In this document: positions 7,920-13,846 of the stretch, one piece after another | How positions within the stretch are numbered: position 1 is the first letter of the stretch | How the letters are laid out: the number at the start of each line of letters is the position of its first letter | DNA from: Rhizobiaceae bacterium | GTDB lineage: Bacteria; Pseudomonadota; Alphaproteobacteria; Rhizobiales; Rhizobiaceae | Length of the DNA stretch: 13,846 nucleotides | NCBI GenBank assembly: GCA_913776675.1 | Contig: CAJYRE010000290.1 | Span: 1 to 13,846 of the forward strand | Direction of reading: 5' to 3' | The notes under the pieces: model-generated | Told to the model about the DNA's origin: nothing | The model's database searches: none | Seen by the model: the letters and a program-made list of their open reading frames with translations, nothing else | Position numbers and translations under genes: made by a program

Positions 7920-7934
7920 GTTCTTGTAATGTTT
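7920..7934. promoter_or_regulatory. Second, distal LexA-like box
   Basis: GTTC (7920-7923), seven bases, GTTT (7931-7934), again one mismatch from GTTC-N7-GTTC. It lies about 128 bases upstream of the recA ATG and about 103 bases upstream of psuK, and its right half overlaps the left arm of the inverted repeat at 7930-7960. With one mismatch in AT-rich DNA it may be chance. Confidence 0.25.
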
Positions 7935-7960
7935 CCATACATTTAGCAGACATGGAAACA
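7930..7960. promoter_or_regulatory. Operator-like inverted repeat between recA and psuK
   Basis: TGTTTCCAT (7930-7938) and ATGGAAACA (7952-7960) are perfect 9-bp arms separated by 13 bases, with arm centres 22 bases apart, about two helical turns. This is the form expected for a dimeric regulator. It lies 76 bases before the psuK start, and about 53 bases upstream of the candidate recA -35 box, so control of psuKG is more likely. No adjacent regulator gene is present in the window to name a protein. Confidence 0.5.
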
Positions 7961-7970
7961 AGGCTGACAA

Positions 7971-7984
7971 TGCTTTTAAAAGCA
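7971..7984. promoter_or_regulatory. 14-bp palindrome upstream of psuK
   Basis: TGCTTTTAAAAGCA is a perfect 14-bp palindrome, 10 bases after the 9+9 inverted repeat and 52 bases before the psuK ATG. It may be a second operator. A TTTTAAAA core is easy to get by chance, but the flanking TGC/GCA makes it less so. Confidence 0.3.
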
Positions 7985-8036
7985 GCCGACGAGAACATTG
8001 TTGATTCGAAATTGAATGATTCTGGAGACCTCGCGC

Positions 8037-8981
8037 ATGGAAATCGATGTAATTGTTCTAGGCGGCGCACATATTGATCGGCGGGGCAGAATTGATGGCG
8101 AAACCGCTCCTGGGGCGAGCAATCCCGGTCACTGGATTGAAGAGCCGGGCGGCGGCGGTTTCAATGCGGCCCGATCTTTAGCGCGTCTCGGCCTGAAGGT
8201 TTCGATGATTTCACCGCGCGGTGGCGATGCCATTGGCCAGCGTGTTGCAGATGCCGCCAAAGATGCGGGCGTTGACGACCGACCCTTCACCTTTCTGGAC
8301 AGGGTCACCCCAAGCTATACCGCCATTCTGGAGCGGGACGGAAATCTGGTGATCGCGGTTGCCGATATGGAACTGTATCGGCTGTTTACACCGCGGCGTC
8401 TAAAGATACGGGCCGTGCGCGAATCACTGGCTGCTTCAAAAGCCATTTTGGTGGATGCAAACCTGCCGCAAGAGACATTGGAAACCATTGCCCAGCAGGC
8501 CAAAACCCTTGGAAAACCATTGATCGGCATTGGCATTTCGCCGGCTAAAGTCGTGCGTTACAAGAATTGCCTGACGATGATGGATTATCTTTTCATGAAC
8601 AGCGCCGAAGCCAGAACGCTGACGGCCGCAGCACCAGACGATCCCGCACAATGGCCAGACCTGTTGCGCAAAATCGGGTTGAAAGGCGGCGTGATCACCA
8701 ATGGCTCCGGGCCGGTTATCGGTTTTCATGAAAAGGATGCCTTTTCTCTCACGCCACCGCTTCTGGATTCCGTTGTGGATGTCACCGGAGCTGGCGATTC
8801 ACTGTGTGCTGGAAGCCTTTTCCAACTGGTGCAAGGTAAAACTTTGGCAGAAGCCCTGAGACATGGTGTTGCCTTGGCGGGGCTGACCCTGCTATCTCCT
8901 CATGCAACAGCCGAAGACCTGACGCCTGAGCGCCTCACTGCGCGCCTTGGCCATATTCCCGAGCCAAGCGCTCTTACCTGA
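8037..8981 (+). CDS. psuK: PfkB-family sugar kinase, likely pseudouridine kinase
   Basis: The product is a 314-residue ribokinase/PfkB-family kinase (E. coli PsuK is 313). It likely transfers phosphate from ATP to the 5' hydroxyl of pseudouridine in the cytoplasm. Visible are the N-terminal strand IDVIVLGGAHID (3-14), the substrate-binding GGGGFNAARSLARLG (38-52, the PfkB signature 1 glycine patch with the conserved N), DANLP (140-144), NSAEA (188-192), TNGSG (221-225), and signature 2 DVTGAGDS (248-255) with catalytic Asp254. The start is ATG at 8037, with GGAG at 8024-8027 nine bases upstream; an in-frame ATG at 8016 has no binding site. The substrate is inferred from psuG, which follows after 18 bases and uses the product. 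An inverted repeat and a palindrome upstream suggest regulated expression. Other sugar kinases of this family cannot be excluded from sequence alone. Confidence 0.88.
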   Translation: MEIDVIVLGGAHIDRRGRIDGETAPGASNPGHWIEEPGGGGFNAARSLARLGLKVSMISPRGGDAIGQRVADAAKDAGVDDRPFTFLDRVTPSYTAILERDGNLVIAVADMELYRLFTPRRLKIRAVRESLAASKAILVDANLPQETLETIAQQAKTLGKPLIGIGISPAKVVRYKNCLTMMDYLFMNSAEARTLTAAAPDDPAQWPDLLRKIGLKGGVITNGSGPVIGFHEKDAFSLTPPLLDSVVDVTGAGDSLCAGSLFQLVQGKTLAEALRHGVALAGLTLLSPHATAEDLTPERLTARLGHIPEPSALT

Positions 8982-8999
8982 CAAATAAGTGGACAGTTT

Positions 9000-9923
9000 A
9001 TGACACGAGCCATCTCCCCTCTCTTGCCCATCGTCTATTCGCATGAAGTTGCGGCCGCAAAGTCCCGCAACGCGCCGATTGTTGCGCTGGAATCCACCAT
9101 CATCACCCATGGCATGCCCTATCCGCAAAATGTGGATATGGCGAAAAGCGTTGAAGCCATTATCCGTGATGGTGGTGCTGTGCCGGCAACCATTGCCGTA
9201 ATCGAGGGTGTTTTGCATATCGGTCTGGAAGACGATCAATTGCAAAAACTGGCGCAATTGAAAAACGTGATGAAAGTATCGCGGGCCGATCTGGCATTTG
9301 CCATTGCCGAGCGCCGGTCGGGTGCCACCACCGTGGCAGCCACCATGATTGCGGCGGCCCGTGCCAATATCGGCGTTTTTGCCACGGGCGGCATCGGCGG
9401 CGTGCATCGTGGTGCGGAAGAAAGCTTTGATATTTCCGCCGATCTGGAAGAGCTGGCCCGCACAAAGGTGATTGTGGTCTGCGCTGGTGCAAAATCCATT
9501 CTTGATGTGCCTAAAACGCTGGAAGTGCTGGAAACCCGCGGTGTGCCCGTTGTCACCTACGACAGCGAAGAGTTTCCGGCTTTCTGGTCGCGCGAATCCG
9601 GCCTGAAGAGCCCGCTCACATTGGAGAGCCCGGCTGCGATTGCCAATTTCCAGAAAGTGCGCGATCAACTGGGCATTGACGGCGGTATGTTGATTGCCAA
9701 TCCCGTGCCGGAAGAGCATGAAATCTCGCGCGAAGAAATGGAAATCTACATTGGCCGGGCGCTGGCCAGCGCCGAGCGGGAAGAGATTACCGGCAAAGCC
9801 GTCACGCCATTCATGCTGGATGCGATCTTCAAACTCACGGAAGGCCGTAGCCTGACCACCAATATTGCTCTGGTGGAAAACAATGCACGACTGGCTGCGG
9901 AAATTGCCGTGGCGATGAGCTGA
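9000..9923 (+). CDS. psuG: Pseudouridine-5'-phosphate glycosidase
   Basis: The product is 307 residues (E. coli PsuG 312) of the PsuG/indigoidine synthase A-like family. It cleaves the C-C glycosidic bond of pseudouridine 5'-phosphate to give uracil and ribose-5-phosphate, with a metal ion. Strong family signatures are ALESTIITHGMPYPQN (29-44, with Glu31), GAVPATIAVIEG (59-70), a lysine at 92 in MKVSRADL, FATGGIGGVHRG (127-138), CAGAKSILD (161-169) with Lys165, the family's Schiff-base lysine, and LLIANPVPEEHEI-like sequence around 225-240. All key residues appear present. ATG at 9000 follows psuK by 18 bases with a weak AGTGGA binding site, so the two genes form an operon; a hairpin follows the stop. 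Together they give the two-step bacterial pseudouridine salvage route. No nucleoside transporter is seen next to them. Confidence 0.96.
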   Translation: MTRAISPLLPIVYSHEVAAAKSRNAPIVALESTIITHGMPYPQNVDMAKSVEAIIRDGGAVPATIAVIEGVLHIGLEDDQLQKLAQLKNVMKVSRADLAFAIAERRSGATTVAATMIAAARANIGVFATGGIGGVHRGAEESFDISADLEELARTKVIVVCAGAKSILDVPKTLEVLETRGVPVVTYDSEEFPAFWSRESGLKSPLTLESPAAIANFQKVRDQLGIDGGMLIANPVPEEHEISREEMEIYIGRALASAEREEITGKAVTPFMLDAIFKLTEGRSLTTNIALVENNARLAAEIAVAMS

Positions 9924-9937
9924 TAAGCACCCGATAC

Positions 9938-9971
9938 TTTTCCCCAAAAGGTTTAAGCCTTTTGGGGAAAA
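9938..9971 (+). terminator. Long-stem hairpin after psuG
   Basis: TTTTCCCCAAAAGG (9938-9951) pairs perfectly with CCTTTTGGGGAAAA (9958-9971) around the loop TTTAAG, a 14-bp stem starting 15 bases after the psuG stop. No T run follows on the plus strand (TAAAGATT comes next), so it is a terminator-like element rather than a textbook terminator. It would end the psuKG transcript or protect its 3' end, and it separates that unit from the AT-rich hydrolase gene. Confidence 0.6.
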
Positions 9972-10014
9972 TAAAGATTGCCATCATATAAAATCAAATG
10001 CTGAAGGAATATCG

Positions 10015-11100
10015 GTGCGTAAAAAGGTTTTCGCATCTGAAAATATTGACGTATTTTATGTTGAAGGAAAACCTTCAAACCCGGTCGTTGTCACCTTCGA
10101 TGCTCTTATTGATGAACCGGTTGCAGACCGAAAAGGATTTGCGGAAGATTATCTCAACCAAAAAGGTATTTCTGCCTATCATTTTATTCATAAAAAGAAT
10201 GCTTGGTATCATTTTCCAGAAATGCGGGAAGCGCTCGCTTTGGTACGGAAAAATATACCGGTTGATACGCCTGTCATCACCTATGGCAGCAGCATGGGCG
10301 GCTATGCGGCCTATCGATTTTCTGGTGCCTTGAATGCTCAGAAAGTTATCGCCTTCTCACCTCAATATAGCATGAAGCAAGAAGTGGTTCCCTGGGAAAA
10401 ACGTTGGAAGCACCATCGGTCTCAATTATCACATTGCATGGAACATCTTGCCGTCAATCCTCTGACTGAAACCTATCTTTTTTATGATCCTCTGATAGAT
10501 GATCGCAGACATGCCGAAATGATCGCGCCTCTCAGTCAAACATACCACATAAGAATGAAATACAGCGGGCATTACAGTATTTTTATGCTCAAGCAGATTG
10601 GATTGCTTGATGATACTTTAATTCGAATTATTGAAGGCAGACTGGACATTGAAAAATTACAGCATGATATTGCTATAAATTCAGAGAAATCCGCACATTT
10701 TCTGGCCAATAAAGCTATGAACTTGCCATATATAGCAAAAAGGCAACGATTGGAGCTTTTCAGAAAAGCCGTAAGCTGCGACAAAAAAGAAATAGAATTT
10801 CAGCTACACCTCGCAAAAGCGCTGGCATCCTATGGCCAACTGCAGGAAGCACAACATATCTATCGGAACGTCTGGATAGATAACCCAGAAAACAATCTTG
10901 GGCTCCTCAGCTATATGGGCTATCTCAACCTCTGCGGTGACTATGACAATTCGTGGATTGTGTTCAACCAGCTTGCAGAAGCAGCCCCCCATATTGTGCT
11001 GGCTGCCAACTTGAAGAACACAAATTATCGCCATTTTCCCATTCGCAATGATCAGATCGTGAAAAGAGTACTACGCTCCATCTTCGGCTTTTTATTGTAA
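10015..11100 (+). CDS. Uncharacterised alpha/beta-hydrolase-like protein with helical-repeat C-terminus
   Basis: The product is 361 residues, probably cytoplasmic, with no signal peptide. The first half looks like a small alpha/beta-hydrolase: a strand NPVVVTFDAL (22-31), then the nucleophile elbow ITYGSSMGGYAAYRF (88-102, Ser93), a strand KVIAFSPQ (110-117), a possible acid in YLFYDPLIDD (154-163), and a late His186 in KYSGHYS (182-188). The second half (about 245-330) is helical with a TPR-like pair (FQLHLAKALASYGQLQEAQH at 262-281; GLLSYMGYLNLCGDYDNSW at 296-314). The start is GTG at 10015, with GAAGGA (10003-10008) six bases upstream; a TATAAA at 9987-9992 could be its -10 box. The gene is clearly richer in A+T than its neighbours (some 60-base stretches near 30% GC), which suggests transfer or relaxed composition. 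I do not know its substrate; similar folds occur in surface polysaccharide loci. Confidence 0.7.
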   Translation: MRKKVFASENIDVFYVEGKPSNPVVVTFDALIDEPVADRKGFAEDYLNQKGISAYHFIHKKNAWYHFPEMREALALVRKNIPVDTPVITYGSSMGGYAAYRFSGALNAQKVIAFSPQYSMKQEVVPWEKRWKHHRSQLSHCMEHLAVNPLTETYLFYDPLIDDRRHAEMIAPLSQTYHIRMKYSGHYSIFMLKQIGLLDDTLIRIIEGRLDIEKLQHDIAINSEKSAHFLANKAMNLPYIAKRQRLELFRKAVSCDKKEIEFQLHLAKALASYGQLQEAQHIYRNVWIDNPENNLGLLSYMGYLNLCGDYDNSWIVFNQLAEAAPHIVLAANLKNTNYRHFPIRNDQIVKRVLRSIFGFLL

Positions 11101-11136
11101 AATCTGCCACAGGGAGGATGCAAAAGGCTTGCACCG

Positions 11137-13749
11137 TCATGCATCCAGCATTTCGCGCACGGCAATGGCCAATTGCTTCAGGGAAAACGGCTTGGGCAAG
11201 AAACCGAATTTGGCATCAGCAGGCAGATTGCGCGCAAACGCATCTTCGGCATAACCAGATACAAAGATGAACTTCAGATCAGGATAGTTCTTGCGCAATT
11301 CTTTCAGCAATGAAGGACCATCCATTTCGGGCATCACCACGTCAGATACAACGATGTCCACCTTGCCTTGCAGTTCTTCCATGATGTCCAGCGCTTCAAC
11401 ACCAGAGCAGGCCTCATGCACGGTATAGCCGCGCGTTTCCAGCATGCGTTTGCCGCCACGCCGCACGGCATCTTCATCTTCCACCAGCAGCACGACAGCG
11501 GAATTTCCAGTCAGATCTTCGGGTTCCTTAGCCTTTTCGGGTTCCGCAGGTTGCTGCGCCTGCTTGGCGGCATCGGCCTTGGCCTCGGCATCCAAGGTGG
11601 AGATGGCTGGCGTCTCAATGGAATAGCGCGGCAGGAAGATGCGGAACACCGTGCCCACCCCCACTTCGGAGTCCAGATAGATATAACCACCGGATTGCTT
11701 GATAATACCATATACCATGGCAAGCCCAAGCCCTGTTCCCTTGCCCACATCCTTGGTGGTGAAGAAGGGCTCAAAAATCTTGTCAATGATGTCCGGCTCA
11801 ATGCCTGTGCCGGTATCCTCAACTTCAATCAGAACAAATTCTTCACCTGGCAAACCACGGTAATTGAACGCCAAGGCTTCAGCACCGGAGACATTGCGGG
11901 TGGTGATGGTGATGCGTCCACCCTGCGGCATCGCATCCCGAGCATTGACGCAAAGATTGATCAGCACCTGCTCGAACTGTGACAGATCAGCCCGCACCGC
12001 CCACAGATCACGGCCATAATCCACGAAAAGCTTCACATTGGTGCCGGAAATCAACCGATCCACCAACATGCGCAAATCGCCAATCACATCCGTCAAGTTA
12101 AGCACGGTTGGCCGCATGGTCTGCTTGCGAGAAAAGGCCAGAAGCTGGCGCACCAGCACTGCGGCACGGTTGGCGTTGCGCTTGATTTCCATCAGATCGG
12201 CAAAGCTCGAATCCGAGGGGCGCGCCTGCAGCAAAAGATGGTCGGATGACAACAGAATAGCTGTTAGAACATTGTTGAAATCGTGGGCAATACCACCCGC
12301 CAATGTGCCGACCGCATTCATTTTCTGCGTTTGGGCCATCTGGTTTTCCAGCGCCTTTTGATCGGTCACATCCACAGCATAGACAATTGCGGCCTCTTCC
12401 GGCGCTTCATCACTCTGATCAATGACAGCATTGACGTAAAAGCGGAAGTGGCGGTTATCATCCAGCGGGTGGCGGGAATCAATCGGGGCAATATCCACCT
12501 GCCGGTCACGGGCAGCGGACAAGGCATCCTCAAAATGGCTGCGTTCGTTTTCATGCAGCACAGCGTCCAGCTTGGCCTTGCGATCAATGTCATCGCGCGA
12601 CACAACACCGGAGAAAAACTTCAGGAACGGCGCATTGGTGCGCAAAATCCGGCCTTGTCCATCCACAGAGGCAATAGCCATCGGTGTATTGTTGAAAAAC
12701 CGCGTGAAGCGCAAGGATGCCGATGAATCCGACCGATCGCCCGTGGTTGCCTCCTGCCGAGCCAACACAATGGTGCGGCTCTCGCCGGGCGCACCATCAC
12801 GGGCCGAGCGAACGCGATGCACCAGACGGGCCGGAAAACTGCGACCATCGGCACGGCGCAAGTCCAGTTCCAGGGTGGCTGTTTTGGAAAGGCCCGGCTC
12901 AGCCTGGACCGATTGGATCAAGGCCATGCCTTCACCCGCAACCAGATCCTTCAAATAGATCGAACCCGGCGAAAATTGTGTCAGATCAATGCCCAGCCAT
13001 TCCGCCAGCGTGGCGTTGAGATAGAAAATCTCACCCTTGCGGCCCGCAGAAAAGAACCCGGCAGGGGCATGATCCAGATAATCGATGGCGTTTTGCAATT
13101 CCTTGAAAAACCGCTCCTGATCATCCCGCTCGGTGGTAATGTCAGCAAACTGCCAGATTTGCAGACCTTTATGGCTTCCGGGGCCCATGAGTTTGCGGGC
13201 ACGCAAGCGATACCAATGCGCACCTGAGCCATTTTCAGACACCGGACCAAGCGGCTTGAGCAGACGAAACTCTTCATAACCGTCCCGGTCTTCCCGCAAG
13301 CCATTGATCAACCGATACAGCGCCTCACCGGCCTCACGGTGACGAGAAAGCAACACTTCCAGCGTCTGAACGTCCGTGGCGCGGCGCGCGCCCGTCATGC
13401 GGCCATAGGCAGCGTTGGCATACACGATATGGCCGCGGGAGTCCGTAATCAGCGTGCCTTCGCTCTGGCTATCCAGAAAAGCGCGACCAAGGCCATCAGA
13501 CGGCGTTTGCGGCATAACCTCAATAAAACCGATAAACGCCGCAACCAGAAAGAAAATGCCGACAATGGCCAGCACACCCAGCACACCCAGCACAATTTGA
13601 TTGTCGAGCGAGTTGCGCAATGCCACCAGCGCACCGGCAGCCGCCAGCGACACAATTGCCAGAATGATAACTCTCATCGCGGCCCCGCTGTTGGGACGGC
13701 GATCAACCAACGGCCCCGCGCTATGCTCAGTCTGCGGCTGCTGTGTCAT
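11137..13749 (-). CDS. cckA: Cell-cycle hybrid histidine kinase CckA
   Basis: The product is an 870-residue inner-membrane hybrid kinase that phosphorylates, or dephosphorylates, the ChpT-CtrA relay controlling the alphaproteobacterial cell cycle. Two membrane helices (about 25-44 and 52-76) are followed by PAS domains (about 85-205, 215-335 and 345-465), a HisKA helix with GGIAHDFNNVLTA (485-497, phosphoacceptor His489), an HATPase domain with N box NLCVNARDAM (598-607), DTGTGI (645-650) and GTGLGLAMVYG (671-681), an Ala/Lys/Glu/Pro-rich linker (about 715-748) and a receiver domain with acidic pocket EDED (757-760), Asp803 in VSDVVMPEMDG and Lys853 in LPKPF. ATG at 13749 has GAGGA four bases upstream; an in-frame GTG at 13800 would add 17 residues that look unlike coding sequence. 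The stop is 36 bases from the end of the convergent hydrolase gene. A 7-bp hairpin without a T run (about 11116-11135) could be a weak terminator. Confidence 0.95.
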   Translation of the reverse strand: MTQQPQTEHSAGPLVDRRPNSGAAMRVIILAIVSLAAAGALVALRNSLDNQIVLGVLGVLAIVGIFFLVAAFIGFIEVMPQTPSDGLGRAFLDSQSEGTLITDSRGHIVYANAAYGRMTGARRATDVQTLEVLLSRHREAGEALYRLINGLREDRDGYEEFRLLKPLGPVSENGSGAHWYRLRARKLMGPGSHKGLQIWQFADITTERDDQERFFKELQNAIDYLDHAPAGFFSAGRKGEIFYLNATLAEWLGIDLTQFSPGSIYLKDLVAGEGMALIQSVQAEPGLSKTATLELDLRRADGRSFPARLVHRVRSARDGAPGESRTIVLARQEATTGDRSDSSASLRFTRFFNNTPMAIASVDGQGRILRTNAPFLKFFSGVVSRDDIDRKAKLDAVLHENERSHFEDALSAARDRQVDIAPIDSRHPLDDNRHFRFYVNAVIDQSDEAPEEAAIVYAVDVTDQKALENQMAQTQKMNAVGTLAGGIAHDFNNVLTAILLSSDHLLLQARPSDSSFADLMEIKRNANRAAVLVRQLLAFSRKQTMRPTVLNLTDVIGDLRMLVDRLISGTNVKLFVDYGRDLWAVRADLSQFEQVLINLCVNARDAMPQGGRITITTRNVSGAEALAFNYRGLPGEEFVLIEVEDTGTGIEPDIIDKIFEPFFTTKDVGKGTGLGLAMVYGIIKQSGGYIYLDSEVGVGTVFRIFLPRYSIETPAISTLDAEAKADAAKQAQQPAEPEKAKEPEDLTGNSAVVLLVEDEDAVRRGGKRMLETRGYTVHEACSGVEALDIMEELQGKVDIVVSDVVMPEMDGPSLLKELRKNYPDLKFIFVSGYAEDAFARNLPADAKFGFLPKPFSLKQLAIAVREMLDA

Positions 13750-13846
13750 TGGTTCCTCATTATGAACGGTATTTCCGGTATCATCGCGTCTTAAAATCAC
13801 CCTGTCCCGTTAGAAAGACAGAGAATCGCTGTGTATATAGTCTTTA

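Noticed and set aside
8892..9947. A 351-codon minus-strand open frame opposite psuG
   Set aside because: It lies opposite the well-conserved psuG and has no recognisable protein features.
11368..11982. A 204-codon plus-strand open frame opposite cckA
   Set aside because: It is antisense to the receiver and ATPase domains of CckA and its product shows no domain.
13750..13800. A 17-residue N-terminal extension of CckA from GTG 13800
   Set aside because: The extra residues are unlike known CckA starts, while ATG 13749 has a good GAGGA binding site; the extension cannot be fully excluded.

Overview
The window looks like chromosome of an alphaproteobacterium of the order Hyphomicrobiales, closest in feel to Brucellaceae and relatives. 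The RecA N-terminus ([11 protein letters not shown]), a CckA hybrid kinase beside the recA-alaS block, moderate GC and the GcvP C-terminus all fit. This placement is from memory of those families, not from a search. Most of the window is core housekeeping DNA. I see no tRNA, rRNA, CRISPR array, insertion sequence or prophage gene.

Layout. The 3' end of gcvP (+, positions 1-351) converges on a divergent ClC-type chloride channel/transporter gene (-, 398-1717); a bidirectional hairpin separates them. A gene-free stretch (1727-2104) leads to a secreted PHB-depolymerase/feruloyl-esterase-like hydrolase (+, 2105-3040) and a 109-residue orphan flagellar-rod-like protein (+, 3170-3499). A second gene-poor stretch (3500-3830) ends at a perfect 40-bp palindrome that serves as the likely terminator of alaS. 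alaS (-, 3887-6550) and recA (-, 6704-7792) follow. A strong intrinsic terminator lies between them, so alaS probably has its own promoter.

recA is divergent from a pseudouridine salvage pair, psuK-psuG (+, 8037-9923). The intergenic region of about 245 bp between them carries a candidate recA promoter overlapped by a LexA-like box, a second LexA-like box, a 9+9-bp inverted repeat and a 14-bp palindrome. The psu pair ends at a 14-bp-stem hairpin. Next comes an AT-rich gene for an alpha/beta-hydrolase with a helical-repeat-like C-terminal half (+, 10015-11100), which converges on cckA (-, 11137-13749), the cell-cycle hybrid histidine kinase that feeds the ChpT-CtrA phosphorelay.

How the genes work together. 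recA, alaS and cckA are essential or core functions linked by ancestral order. psuK and psuG form a two-step catabolic route: pseudouridine is phosphorylated, then cleaved to uracil and ribose-5-phosphate. The esterase, the rod-like protein, the ClC protein and the hydrolase look like lineage-specific insertions between core genes. I did not find a clear new multi-gene system. The best leads are the recA/psuK control region, the uncharacterised hydrolase at 10015-11100, the orphan rod-like protein and the unusual ClC pore residues.
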